A stretch of 64,000 nucleotides of DNA from an uncultured Bacteroidales bacterium (GTDB taxonomy: Bacteria > Bacteroidota > Bacteroidia > Bacteroidales > Paludibacteraceae), in assembly GCA_900318245.1 (NCBI GenBank), contig ONJT01000002.1, forward strand, positions 62,001-126,000, given 5' to 3'. This document shows, piece by piece, positions 34,204-42,513 of this stretch; the first letter of the stretch is position 1; every line of letters starts with the position of its first letter. A program made the translations under genes and the position numbers. Below the pieces are notes generated by a model that did not search any database, had not been told where the DNA came from, and saw only the letters and a program-made list of their open reading frames with translations.

Positions 34204-35109
34204 GTGAACAGTTTTCGACATTCGATTTTGAAACGGGTAATAGCTCTGGTGCTGTGCATCGGGGCATTACCTTTTTTGAATATCGCACGCGTATACGCGG
34301 GCGAAGATACGCGAATTGAGGAAGAAGAGGTGTTTACGAGCACGCCGGTCAGTACGGAGAGCAAGTGGTTGGATGACTATCACCGGCATATCGGCTTCAC
34401 CTACGGCGCAGATGTGACGCTCAACGCCAACTATCTCTGGCGCGGACTGTATGCCGGAGGCTTGTGTCTGCAGCCGAGCGCGAACGTAGGTTACGGCGGT
34501 CTGTACGCCAAGATGTGGTGGAGCGTCGGTACTACCGACTGGGCCTTCACGCACTTCCAACCGGAGTTCGACTTCATCGTCGGTTTTGCGCGCTGGGGAC
34601 TCGATGCCAGTGTGGTCTATATCCATAATTTCAACAGCGGGTTCTTCGATTTCCATAACTACCCCGATCACGGGAATGTCCTGGAGGTCGATTTGCGCTA
34701 TACCGTCAGCAGCAAGTTGCCGCTCAGCATCCTCTTTGCGACGCGTTTGTCGGCCGCAGACGGATACCTCAACGCCGCAGGCGACACCGTGCGGGCCTAC
34801 TCCTCCTACATCGAACTCAGTTACACCCATCATTTCCCGTATGCCATCAGCCTCTACGGGGCAGTAGGTATCACGCCTTGGCGCAGTCTCTACACGCATT
34901 TTGAGCAGGGTTTCGGAGTGGTGAATATCGACATCCGGCTACGTAAAGACTGGAGCCTGAGCGAGCACTGCGGGATGATGCTGCAGGCGCAGTTCGCGAT
35001 GAACCCCTCGCGGCTGGCGGCCGACCTCAGCACCGCCGAATGGCACCCTTCCGGTCCGCATCGGCAGAGCATCAATGCGAATATCGGATTAGGATTTTAT
35101 CTCAAATAA
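34204..35109 (+). CDS. Outer-membrane beta-barrel protein (first of a pair)
   Basis: 301 residues from a GTG at 34204, 6 bp after the previous stop. Signal peptide about 1-32 (RVIALVLCIGALPFLNIARVYA). The remainder is alternating aromatic/polar strands (LNANYLWRGLYAGGLCLQPSANVGYGG, WWSVGTTDWAF, EFDFIVGFAR) ending LGFYLK, as expected of an 8-14 strand barrel. It is a paralogue of the next gene (both have YxWRGxYxGGLxxQP and a W.S.GxxDW.F motif). No transport substrate is suggested. Confidence 0.75.
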   Translation: MNSFRHSILKRVIALVLCIGALPFLNIARVYAGEDTRIEEEEVFTSTPVSTESKWLDDYHRHIGFTYGADVTLNANYLWRGLYAGGLCLQPSANVGYGGLYAKMWWSVGTTDWAFTHFQPEFDFIVGFARWGLDASVVYIHNFNSGFFDFHNYPDHGNVLEVDLRYTVSSKLPLSILFATRLSAADGYLNAAGDTVRAYSSYIELSYTHHFPYAISLYGAVGITPWRSLYTHFEQGFGVVNIDIRLRKDWSLSEHCGMMLQAQFAMNPSRLAADLSTAEWHPSGPHRQSINANIGLGFYLK

Positions 35110-35126
35110 CATAACAAACAATTGAA

Positions 35127-36044
35127 ATGAAGAATTTTCGTAAAATTAATCGTGCCCTTGCGGCTAAGAAAAAAAGAGTATTAGTTCTTGTTGCTGCCTT
35201 CATGGCGGTGGTTGCTTCTGCTAAAGCAGAAGTAGCGTTTGCTTACGAGGCAGGCGCAGAGATCGTCAGTGCGTATATCTGGCGTGGTCAGTATAACGGC
35301 GGTTTGTCGTTCCAACCGGAAGTGCTGATCGGTTTTGACAGCGAGCATACCGCTTTCCGTATCGGCGCATGGTCCAGCCTCGGTGCTTCGGACTGGACGT
35401 TCCGAAAGGATCAAGGAGACGGAACCGCTTTCACCCGTTTTATGCCGGAGTTGGACATCATCGGTTCGTTCTCTTTGTACGGTCTGACGGTCGGTTTTAA
35501 CCACTATTACTACTGCGACGGCACGAACTTCTTCAACTGGAAACCCGTAGCGGAGATCGCCGAGCAAGGCGGTACTTCGACCACGGAAGTGTGGGCCGGC
35601 TATAACTTCAGCCATTTCTTCGGAAACAAAGCCGGTGCATATATCAACTGGTACACCACCGTAGCCGGTGGCGACCTGCTCTATGATGAGACAACCGGTG
35701 AACCACGCCGCGCATGGTCGAGTTACCTCGAGGTTGGCTATGACTACACCTTCGAGAGCGTTGGCATCACCCTCGGTGCACAGGTAGGTATGTCGCCTTG
35801 GGCCAGCGACCTGTACGGCAACTCGAAGTTCGCCGTAGTGAGCGTCAGCGCTAAGATCGACAAGGAGTGGGAGTTTGACAAGTTCTCCCTCAACCTCTTC
35901 GCGCAGGGTTCTATCAACCCCAACGGCTTGGTTTCCGACCCGAACAACCCGGAGTACAACCTCCTGTTGTGGAAAGCAGCCGGCGATGACAAACTCTATA
36001 CCCAGCGCCTGAACGGCGTCATCGGCCTTGGTATCTGGTTCTAA
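35127..36044 (+). CDS. Outer-membrane beta-barrel protein (second of a pair)
   Basis: 305 residues. A basic n-region and hydrophobic segment (KKKRVLVLVAAFMAVVASAKA) form the signal peptide, cleaved near 34. The barrel shares SAYIWRGQYNGGLSFQPEV and WSSLGASDWTF with its upstream neighbour and ends in GLGIWF, an outer-membrane terminal signature. Spacing of 17 bp to the previous gene supports an operon. Acidic-aromatic composition fits a porin-like protein. Function unknown. Confidence 0.75.
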   Translation: MKNFRKINRALAAKKKRVLVLVAAFMAVVASAKAEVAFAYEAGAEIVSAYIWRGQYNGGLSFQPEVLIGFDSEHTAFRIGAWSSLGASDWTFRKDQGDGTAFTRFMPELDIIGSFSLYGLTVGFNHYYYCDGTNFFNWKPVAEIAEQGGTSTTEVWAGYNFSHFFGNKAGAYINWYTTVAGGDLLYDETTGEPRRAWSSYLEVGYDYTFESVGITLGAQVGMSPWASDLYGNSKFAVVSVSAKIDKEWEFDKFSLNLFAQGSINPNGLVSDPNNPEYNLLLWKAAGDDKLYTQRLNGVIGLGIWF

Positions 36045-36064
36045 GTCGATAGGATCGACACCCG
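36045..36064. repeat. 20-bp hairpin word, copy A
   Basis: gtcgataggatcgacacccg, with arms GTCGAT/ATCGAC around AGG, just after the barrel stop codon. An identical 20 bp occurs at 51089-51108, inside the YggS-HAD fusion. Confidence 0.85.
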
Positions 36065-36072
36065 TTTAAGCC

Positions 36073-37119
36073 ATGCGGATCAGCAAACAACATATGGTCA
36101 GCGCGCTGCTCGGTTTAGCCGTAGCAGCGCTGCTCATATGGGGTTGGAAAGATGAACCTCGCTTGCGCTATTTCCGCAACGAAGGGAAGGTCTTCGGGAC
36201 GTACTATAATATTCGCTACGAAGCAAGGGCGGATTTGCAAGACAGCATAAATGCTGCCTTGACGGCCTTTGACAACAGCCTCAGTATGTTCAATCCCCAC
36301 TCTATCCTGAGTGCCATCAACGACAACCGCGACACCACGACCGACGCCGCCTTCGAGGCGATGTGGTCCGAAGCCGAACGTGTATATGCCCTCTCCGGCG
36401 GCGCCTTCGACATCACCGTCGCACCCCTCGTCAACTTCTGGGGTTTCGGCCGGCGAGTCGCCGGAGACAGTTATTCCAATCTCCAATCTTCAATCTCCAA
36501 TCTCCAATCATCCATCGACAGCCTTCTGTCGTTCGTCGGTTTTGAGAAAGTGGCGCTCGTCAACCATCGCGTCGTCAAAGACGACTACCGCACGCAGATA
36601 GACGGCGGAGCGGTGGCGAAAGGACAGGCATGCGATATGATCGCTGCGGTGCTGAGTAGGCAGGGCTGCACCAACTGGCTCGTCGACATCGGCGGAGAAG
36701 TGGTGGCGCACGGCGTGAATGACAAAGGCGAACCCTGGCATATAGGCATCACCAAACCCAACCTCAATAACGAAGGGGCGCAGGAAGACCTGCAGCAGGT
36801 CTTGGCGGTGAGCGATATATGTATGGCTACCAGCGGTAACTACCGCAACTACTACTATGCCGACGGCGAGCGCCGCAGTCATACCATCGACCCGCGCACA
36901 GGATACCCCGTCCAGCACTCGCTCTTGAGCGCCACCGTGGTCAGTAGCTCCTGCATGCGTGCCGATGCTTTAGCGACGGCGTGTATGGTGTTGGGAGCCG
37001 AAGAAGCACTCGCGATGATCGACCGTGCCGGCGATGCCGCTTGCTACCTCATCGTCGCAGAAAATGACAGTTTACAGGTCGTTGAGTCCGCAAAATGGGC
37101 AGAAATGACGACAAAATAA
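36073..37119 (+). CDS. apbE: FAD:protein FMN transferase
   Basis: 348 residues with an N-terminal membrane anchor/signal (about 8-25). ApbE attaches FMN to Thr/Ser of exported flavoproteins such as RnfG/NqrC. Motifs: GTYYNIRYEA, ALSGGAFDITVAPLVNFWGFG, IDGGAVAKGQACDMI, LVDIGGEVVAHG, GNYRNYYYADGERRSHTIDPRTGYPV and ADALATACMVLG. Between the two halves of the FAD site, residues about 134-147 (YSNLQSSISNLQSS) are encoded by a ctccaatctccaatctt micro-repeat that looks inserted. It sits 28 bp after the second barrel gene, with the 20-bp hairpin word between. Confidence 0.93.
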   Translation: MRISKQHMVSALLGLAVAALLIWGWKDEPRLRYFRNEGKVFGTYYNIRYEARADLQDSINAALTAFDNSLSMFNPHSILSAINDNRDTTTDAAFEAMWSEAERVYALSGGAFDITVAPLVNFWGFGRRVAGDSYSNLQSSISNLQSSIDSLLSFVGFEKVALVNHRVVKDDYRTQIDGGAVAKGQACDMIAAVLSRQGCTNWLVDIGGEVVAHGVNDKGEPWHIGITKPNLNNEGAQEDLQQVLAVSDICMATSGNYRNYYYADGERRSHTIDPRTGYPVQHSLLSATVVSSSCMRADALATACMVLGAEEALAMIDRAGDAACYLIVAENDSLQVVESAKWAEMTTK

Positions 37120-37127
37120 AGAATTTA

Positions 37128-37159
37128 TTTGCATAATTCAGAAAAAAGCAGTACTTTTG
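37128..37159 (+). promoter_or_regulatory. bamD promoter
   Basis: TTTG (37128-37131), 20 bp, TACTTTTG (37152-37159), 17 bp before the bamD ATG. Confidence 0.75.
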
Positions 37160-37176
37160 TCGGCTAATTTGGCGAG

Positions 37177-37980
37177 ATGCGCAAAAAATTATACCTCATA
37201 TTACTACTTATGGTAGTCCTCACGAGTTGTGGAGAGTACCAGAAATTGTTGAAGTCCCGCGACCCTGAGGAGAAATACCAGGCGGCGCTGCAGTACTTCA
37301 ACGACAAGCAGTATGTGAAGGCGCAGACGCTCTTTGACGACGTCACGGCGTACTACCGCGGTTCGGAGCGTTCGGAGGACATCCTCGCCTATTTGGCGCG
37401 CTGCTACATGGGTCAGAAACTATGGGAGTCGGCTACCAATTACTACGAAGCCTACATCCGTAATTACCCAAAGGGTAAGTACGCGACGGAAGCCTATTTC
37501 CAGGTAGGTCACTGCCAGTATCTGGACTCGCCCGACGCACGGCTTGACCAGACGATCACCACGCAGGCTATCAGCGCCTTTGAGACCTTCGTGGAGCTTT
37601 TCCCGGAGAGTCCTTACGCCGAGCAGGCGTATCGCGAGATGGCGGAACTGTACGATAAGTTGGCGCTGAAGGAGTTGAAGAGTGCGCAGCTGTATTATAA
37701 CCTCGGTTCGTACCTCGGCAATAACTACCTCAGCTGCGAGATCGTATGCAAGAACGCCCTCAAGAACTACCCGAGCAACCAGTACCAGGAGGAGTTCAAC
37801 TGGCTCATCTTGCAGTCCAAGTACCAGCAGGTGGTCAACTCGTTCGAGGAACTCAAGCAGGAGCGTGCCCGCGACGCGCAGGATGAGTACTATAACTTCA
37901 TCACCGAGTACCCCGACTCCAAGCACCGCAAGGAAGCCGACAAGATGCTCATCACCATTCGTAAAATAATAAAAGACTAA
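37177..37980 (+). CDS. bamD: Outer-membrane assembly lipoprotein BamD
   Basis: 267 residues. Lipoprotein signal MRKKLYLILLLMVVLTSCGEY with lipid-attachment Cys about 18. The rest is TPR-like helices (PEEKYQAALQYFNDKQYVKAQTLFDDV, SEDILAYLARCYMGQKLWESATNYYEAYIRNYPKGKYATEAYFQVG) as in BamD/YfiO. It works with BamA to fold outer-membrane proteins. Order bamD-rpoZ-coaBC is conserved in Bacteroidetes. The spacing to rpoZ is 143 bp and holds a folded leader. Confidence 0.93.
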   Translation: MRKKLYLILLLMVVLTSCGEYQKLLKSRDPEEKYQAALQYFNDKQYVKAQTLFDDVTAYYRGSERSEDILAYLARCYMGQKLWESATNYYEAYIRNYPKGKYATEAYFQVGHCQYLDSPDARLDQTITTQAISAFETFVELFPESPYAEQAYREMAELYDKLALKELKSAQLYYNLGSYLGNNYLSCEIVCKNALKNYPSNQYQEEFNWLILQSKYQQVVNSFEELKQERARDAQDEYYNFITEYPDSKHRKEADKMLITIRKIIKD

Positions 37981-37998
37981 TTAATAATTTAAACCTCC

Positions 37999-38119
37999 TG
38001 GGCTGGCTGGGAGTGGCCCTTCCCTAACGAGGACTGAGGATAGTCCGAGTTAAGAGCGAGGGCGTCCGAGTACTTACTACTAAAATGTAGTTTTAGTACA
38101 TGTACGAGGACAGCCAGCG
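37999..38119 (+). promoter_or_regulatory. Folded RNA element between bamD and rpoZ
   Basis: GCTGGCTG (38002-38009) pairs with CAGCCAGC (38111-38118), enclosing GGACT/AGTCC (38031-38035, 38042-38046), GTAC/GTAC (38070-38073, 38102-38105) and the perfect TACTAAAA/TTTTAGTA (38077-38084, 38091-38098). The outer stem closes 5 bp before the rpoZ ATG, so it could mask or expose the start. It resembles an autoregulatory leader but matches none I can name. Confidence 0.55.
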
Positions 38120-38123
38120 CGAC

Positions 38124-38456
38124 ATGAATTACAAGGAATCAAAAGCACCGAAGAACACGGTTACCCGTGACATCAACCAGCTCACCGAGCCGGTAGGTAA
38201 TGTATACGAGACCGTAGCTATCATCGCCAAGCGCGCAAACCAGATCAGCGCAGGCATCAAGAAAGAGTTGGACGCGAAGCTGCAGGACTTCTCTATCCCG
38301 CAGGACAACCTCGAGGAGACCTTCGAGAACAAAGAGCAGATCGAGATCAGCCGCCAGTACGAGCGTCTGCCCAAACCGACTCTGATGGCTACTCAGGAGT
38401 TCATCGACGGCGAACTCGTGTACCGCTCCGGCAACCGCGATGACGCGTTAAAATAA
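38124..38456 (+). CDS. rpoZ: RNA polymerase omega-like subunit (Bacteroidetes type)
   Basis: 110 residues from ATG 38124 (MNYKESKAPKNTVTRDINQL), which matches the family start; ATG 38100 would run through the leader fold. The signature block YETVAIIAKRANQISAGIKKELDAKL is the omega alpha-motif, followed by EQIEISRQYERLPKPTL typical of Bacteroidetes. It stabilises the beta' subunit in RNA polymerase. The stop overlaps the coaBC ATG by one base (TAATG). Confidence 0.9.
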   Translation: MNYKESKAPKNTVTRDINQLTEPVGNVYETVAIIAKRANQISAGIKKELDAKLQDFSIPQDNLEETFENKEQIEISRQYERLPKPTLMATQEFIDGELVYRSGNRDDALK

Positions 38457-39691
38457 TGTCACTCTCCGGCAAACACATCGTAGTTGGTATCAGCGGCGGC
38501 ATCGCGGCGTATAAGATACCCGAACTCATCCGTTCGCTCGTCAAGGCGGGTGCGGAGGTACGGGTAGCGACGACCCGAAATGCCCTGCAGTTCGTAACCG
38601 AATTAACCCTGCAAACCGTTTCGGGCAGCAGGGTTTATTCAGATGTGTTTGCGGCTATCAACGAGCATGCGACGGAGCATATCTCCCTGCCCGAATGGTG
38701 CGACGCGATGATCGTGGCGCCCGCGACGGCCAACGTGCTCGGCAAGATGGCGTCCGGCATAGCCGACGATGCCCTCACGACGACCATCGCTTCGTGCGTG
38801 GCGCGTAAGCCGATGGTCATTGCCCCGGCGATGAACGATAAGATGTGGGAGAACCCTGCTACGCAGGCCGCTATCCGCACTATCCGTGAGTGGGAACACG
38901 TGCAGGTGCTTGAGCCCGCTGAGGGACCGCTCGCGTGCGGCACATGCGGCAAAGGACGCATGCCGGAGATAGCAGAGCTGCAGGAAGCGCTGGAGTACGC
39001 CCTCGCGCCGCAGACGATGAGCGGCCAACACGTCCTTATCACCGCCGGAGGCACGCAGGAGCCTATCGACCCCGTGCGCTTCATCAGTAACTACTCCACC
39101 GGTAAGATGGGCTTCGCCCTGGCGCAAGCCTGTGCACGCCGCGGCGCCGAAGTGACGCTCGTATGCGGATCCGTGAGTGCCTCGCTCGCCAATCCTTGCG
39201 GACGTATCCACCGCATTGACGCCCTCTCGGCGCAGGCGATGTACGAAGCCTGTGTGGCCGCTTGGCCGCATATGGATAGCGCTATCCTCTGCGCCGCCGT
39301 AGCCGACTTCACCCCTGCCTCCCCGGCCACCGAGAAGATCAAAAAAGAGGCCCTCGCCTCGGATTCGTACACCGTACACCCTACACCTTACACCCTCTCT
39401 CTTAGAGAGACAACCGACATCGCTCGTGCCCTCGGCGAATCCAAGCGTGCGGACCAGAAACTCATCGGTTTTGCGCTGGAGACGAATGATGAAAAAAAGA
39501 ATGCGCTCCATAAGCTGGAACGCAAACATCTGGATGCTATTATCCTGAATTCGCTTCGCGACAAGGGCGCAGGGTTCGGAACGGATACTAACGTCGTTAC
39601 TATCCTTCAAGCCGACGGTACGGTTACCGCCCTACCCCTTCAATCCAAAGCGCTTATTTCCGAAGAAATCCTAAGAGTCCTTTTTTCTTAG
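38456..39691 (+). CDS. coaBC: Bifunctional CoaBC (phosphopantothenoylcysteine synthase/decarboxylase)
   Basis: 411 residues. The N-terminal CoaC flavoprotein (GISGGIAAYKIPELIRSL, EHISLPEWCDAMIVAPATANVLGKMASGIADD, PAMNDKMWENPATQ) is joined to C-terminal CoaB (VLITAGGTQEPIDPVRFISNYSTGKMGFALAQACARRGAEVTLV). It makes 4'-phosphopantetheine for coenzyme A. Residues about 304-316 (SYTVHPTPYTLSL) come from an acaccctacacctta micro-repeat inserted in the CoaB part. The 3' end overlaps the convergent DUF3276 gene by 38 bp. Confidence 0.95.
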   Translation: MSLSGKHIVVGISGGIAAYKIPELIRSLVKAGAEVRVATTRNALQFVTELTLQTVSGSRVYSDVFAAINEHATEHISLPEWCDAMIVAPATANVLGKMASGIADDALTTTIASCVARKPMVIAPAMNDKMWENPATQAAIRTIREWEHVQVLEPAEGPLACGTCGKGRMPEIAELQEALEYALAPQTMSGQHVLITAGGTQEPIDPVRFISNYSTGKMGFALAQACARRGAEVTLVCGSVSASLANPCGRIHRIDALSAQAMYEACVAAWPHMDSAILCAAVADFTPASPATEKIKKEALASDSYTVHPTPYTLSLRETTDIARALGESKRADQKLIGFALETNDEKKNALHKLERKHLDAIILNSLRDKGAGFGTDTNVVTILQADGTVTALPLQSKALISEEILRVLFS

Positions 39692-40016
39692 ACTCTTCCT
39701 CCTCAGCCGCCTCTTCTTTTGCTTCCGGAGTCCACTCCGGACGCTCCTCGATCGTACCCAGTTGGTCCTGGATGTATCCGATCACCTCGTTCAGGCCTTC
39801 CGTGAAGTGCGCAAAATCCTCTTTGTAGAGGAACAGTTTGTGCTTCTCGAACGAAGGTGCTTCTTCGCCCTCTGCCTGACGGCGTTTGCTCTCCGTGATG
39901 CACAGATACAGGTCCTCATTACGCGCTTTGCGTACGTCTAAGTAATAGATACGCTTGCCTGCTTTCACCGAACGACTGAACACGATCTCCGGCTCTCTTC
40001 TCTCATCTTTTTCCAT
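39654..40016 (-). CDS. DUF3276 (PUR-alpha-like) DNA/RNA-binding protein
   Basis: 120 residues from ATG 40016 (MEKDERREPEIVFSRSVKAGKRIYYLDVRKARNEDLY); the longer frame to 40061 crosses the promoter at 40048. The beta-sheet core VKAGKRIYYLDVRKARN...LYLCITESKRR with KHKLFLYKEDFAHFTEGLNEVIGYI is the PUR repeat fold of DUF3276. The C-terminal tail is acidic/lysine-rich. It is predicted to bind single-stranded nucleic acid. It is convergent with coaBC, sharing 38 bp of coding sequence. Confidence 0.88.
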   Translation of the reverse strand: MEKDERREPEIVFSRSVKAGKRIYYLDVRKARNEDLYLCITESKRRQAEGEEAPSFEKHKLFLYKEDFAHFTEGLNEVIGYIQDQLGTIEERPEWTPEAKEEAAEEEESKKKGLLGFLRK

Positions 40017-40047
40017 CTTTTTCTCCCTTTTTAGGATAAATTCGCCG

Positions 40048-40079
40048 CAAAGATACAACATTTTTTTTGAATATGCAAA
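40048..40079 (-). promoter_or_regulatory. DUF3276 promoter
   Basis: Minus strand TTTG (40076-40079), 20 bp, TATCTTTG (40048-40055), 31 bp before the ATG. Confidence 0.72.
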
Positions 40080-40201
40080 TATTTTTGTATTTTTACATAA
40101 AAAAATGTTGAATTTATCGTATTGCCCCCGATATAACCCCGTGTTAACCCCGAAACGACCCCTATTTTTAAAAGTACATTTTACAAAAAATGCGCACGCG
40201 C

Positions 40202-40232
40202 TTGCACATGTGAAAATTTTTTCGTAATTTTG
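40202..40232 (+). promoter_or_regulatory. nusB operon promoter
   Basis: TTG (40202-40204), 20 bp, TAATTTTG (40225-40232). Bases 40080-40201 between the two divergent promoters show no gene. Confidence 0.7.
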
Positions 40233-40280
40233 CAGCCGAATTTGTTTGCGCGCAAGGGAGCGCGCCCATACACGTACATT

Positions 40281-41222
40281 ATGATTAATCGATCGATGGT
40301 TCGGACACGGGTGGTACAGACCCTGTTCGCCTACTACAAAGACAATGACAAGACGATGGTTTCGGCACGGAAAGAGTTGCTGAAGAGTTTTGCCGACACG
40401 TATGATTTATATTTCCTGCTGTTGGACTTCGCCAATGAGTTGACGGCGTACGCGCAGCAGCAGTTAGAGGAGCAGATGACGCGCGCCCGCGCTACGCATG
40501 CTAACTGGACGCCGAACAGGCGGTTTACCAAGAACCGCTTGGCGCAGCAGTTGTTCGACAACCGCGCTCTACGCGCGCGAATAGCGGAGCAGCGTCTGAG
40601 TTGGGACAGCGGCATGCCTGCCGTAAGCGACATCTACCGCCGGTTGACGGAGAGCGAGCAGTACCGCAGTTATATGGAGGCGGAGACCTGCAGCTACGCG
40701 GACGACAAGCGTATATGGCGGTTCATCTACCAGCACCTGATGCCTGGCAACGAGGCGCTGACGGAGGCGCTGGACGAGATGGAGCTGGTGCTCGACAAGA
40801 GCAACTGGACGACGGACGCCGACATCGTGCTGAGTTACGTAGTGAAGACCATCAAGCGCTTCACGCTCGAGAGCACGCCGGAGATGCCGCTGCTCGAGAT
40901 GTTCGACAGCGAAGACGAGGTAGCGTTCGCGACGAAGCTGCTGGAGAAAGCGATAGAAGGACATGCGCAGTACGAGCAGTTGATCGACTCGCACCTCAAG
41001 GGCTGGGAAGCCGACCGTATCGCGTACATGGACCGCATCATCCTCGAGGTCGCGCTGGCGGAGATCATCGAGTTCCCGGACATCGCCATCACCGTATCGC
41101 TCAACGAGTATATCGAGCTCGCGAAAGAGTATTCGGGGGACAAGAACTATATGTTCATCAACGGCATCCTTACCGAGATCATGCGGGACCTCAAAATATT
41201 CAAAGCTGAAACACTTAAATAA
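40281..41222 (+). CDS. nusB: Transcription antitermination factor NusB (long Bacteroidetes form)
   Basis: 313 residues from ATG 40281 (MINRSMVRTRVVQTLFAYY). The N-terminal 170 residues are a Bacteroidetes-type extension; the NusB fold itself lies in about 175-310 (ELVLDKSNWTTDADIVLSYVVKTIKRF, EKAIEGHAQYEQLIDSHLKGWEADRIAYMDRIILEVALAEIIEFPDIAITVSLNEYIELAKEYSG...FINGIL). NusB with NusE (S10) binds boxA RNA to prevent premature termination on rRNA operons. It is followed at 9 bp by yajC, the usual order. Confidence 0.9.
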   Translation: MINRSMVRTRVVQTLFAYYKDNDKTMVSARKELLKSFADTYDLYFLLLDFANELTAYAQQQLEEQMTRARATHANWTPNRRFTKNRLAQQLFDNRALRARIAEQRLSWDSGMPAVSDIYRRLTESEQYRSYMEAETCSYADDKRIWRFIYQHLMPGNEALTEALDEMELVLDKSNWTTDADIVLSYVVKTIKRFTLESTPEMPLLEMFDSEDEVAFATKLLEKAIEGHAQYEQLIDSHLKGWEADRIAYMDRIILEVALAEIIEFPDIAITVSLNEYIELAKEYSGDKNYMFINGILTEIMRDLKIFKAETLK

Positions 41223-41231
41223 AAAGATATT

Positions 41232-41567
41232 ATGACATTAAATTTGATTTTATTGCAGGCCGCAGAGGGCGCTGCGCAACAAGGTAGTCAGTGGAGTTTC
41301 TGGATCATGATGATCCTGATCTTCGTAGTATTCTATTTCTTCATGATCCGTCCGCAGACGAAGAAGCAGAAAGAGCTGCAGAAGCAACGCGAGAGCATGA
41401 AGAAAGGCGACAAGGTAGTGACCGCAGGCGGTATCTACGGCGAGATCAAAGAGGTGCAGGAGAATGCCTTCATCATCACCATCGCTAAGGACGTGACCAT
41501 CAAGGTAAGCAAAGAGAGCGTGTTCGCTGACGCGAGCGATGCAGCTACTTCTGCAGAGCAAAAGTAA
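41232..41567 (+). CDS. yajC: Preprotein translocase auxiliary subunit YajC
   Basis: 111 residues: one membrane helix (WSFWIMMILIFVVFYFFMI, about 19-37), then RPQTKKQKELQKQRESMKKGDKVVTAGGIYGEIKEV, the YajC signature, and a short cytoplasmic tail. YajC associates with SecDF at the translocon. It lies in the operon nusB-yajC-ybbR. Confidence 0.95.
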   Translation: MTLNLILLQAAEGAAQQGSQWSFWIMMILIFVVFYFFMIRPQTKKQKELQKQRESMKKGDKVVTAGGIYGEIKEVQENAFIITIAKDVTIKVSKESVFADASDAATSAEQK

Positions 41568-41598
41568 TTGGTGTATGGTGTAAAGTGTAAGGTGTACA
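41568..41598. repeat. gtgtaaag-type micro-repeat between yajC and ybbR
   Basis: The words gtgtatg, gtgtaaa, gtgtaag and gtgtaca follow each other at about 7-8 bp. The ybbR GTG start (41599) falls in the last word. The same word family is at 49491-49535. Confidence 0.7.
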
Positions 41599-42513
41599 GT
41601 GAAGAGGGATGTATTGACATTTCTGCTGTTCTTGGTGCTGGCGGCGTGCATATGGTACGGCCACGCGATGAATTCCGTGCGTAACACGCGCGTCCCTGTG
41701 TTGATCCAATATACGGGAAAGCCGAGTGCTATCGCGCTGGGCGAGCAGGGTCTGCCGGACACGGTGATGATCGAGGTGCGCGACGCGGGTTCGCGTCTGA
41801 ACAGTTACCATAAAGAGACGCTGCGCCTGACAATTGACCTGAGGTCGTATATCCACGGCGAGAAAGGATTGATCCACGTGCCGTCGGATGCGCTGCGCCG
41901 CAGTATCAGCGACATCCTCCAGGGTACGAGCCGATTGATTGAGACGCAGCCGGAAGAGATCACCTGTCCGTATTTCACGGAGCAGGAGAAGACGGTGCCT
42001 ATCGTCTCGCGCTGCGACATCCAGCCGGCAGCGGAGTATCAGTTGGTAGAGACCCCTACCCTGAGCCGCACGCGGCTGAAGATCTTCGGGCAGGACAAGA
42101 CGCTGCAGCAGATAGACACAATATACACGGAGGCACAGACCTTCGACCAACTATGCGACACGTCGGCGCTGCGCGTAGCCTTAGTTATCCCGCGGGGCGT
42201 ACGTGCCGAAGTGGACAGCCTCGACCTGACGGTCGTCACCGAGCGCTTCACGGAGAAGAAATTCATCGTGCCGATACGCGTGACGGGTGTGCCGGAAGGT
42301 CGCCGGATACGTCTCTTCCCGCATGAGGTGGAGGTGACGGTGCGCGTAGGCATGGCGCATTTCAATGAGGTACAGCCGACGGACGTACACGCCACCTGCC
42401 ACTACTCGCCCGAACGCGAGGATAAGTTAGACGTCGAGTTGAGTTATAAGAACCGATACATCACGGCCGCTTGGGTGTACCCGGGTGTCGTGGAATTCTT
42501 AATGGAACAATGA
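41599..42513 (+). CDS. YbbR-like domain protein
   Basis: 304 residues from GTG 41599. N-terminal membrane anchor (LTFLLFLVLAACIWYG), then YbbR-like repeats (RVPVLIQYTGKPSAIALGEQGLPDTVMIEVRDAGSRL; KFIVPIRVTGVPEGRRIRLFPHEVEVTVRVG). In Firmicutes the homologue CdaR regulates diadenylate cyclase; in Bacteroidetes the role is unproven. It is translationally coupled to the next gene (ATGA at 42510-42513). The start lies in a micro-repeat, so the 5' end may have been rebuilt. Confidence 0.85.
   Translation: MKRDVLTFLLFLVLAACIWYGHAMNSVRNTRVPVLIQYTGKPSAIALGEQGLPDTVMIEVRDAGSRLNSYHKETLRLTIDLRSYIHGEKGLIHVPSDALRRSISDILQGTSRLIETQPEEITCPYFTEQEKTVPIVSRCDIQPAAEYQLVETPTLSRTRLKIFGQDKTLQQIDTIYTEAQTFDQLCDTSALRVALVIPRGVRAEVDSLDLTVVTERFTEKKFIVPIRVTGVPEGRRIRLFPHEVEVTVRVGMAHFNEVQPTDVHATCHYSPEREDKLDVELSYKNRYITAAWVYPGVVEFLMEQ

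Noticed and set aside
37990..38120. RNase P RNA (gaggatagtcc resembles the conserved GAGGAAAGTCC)
   Set aside because: The region is only about 120 nt and lacks the other conserved RNase P blocks; better explained as an rpoZ leader.
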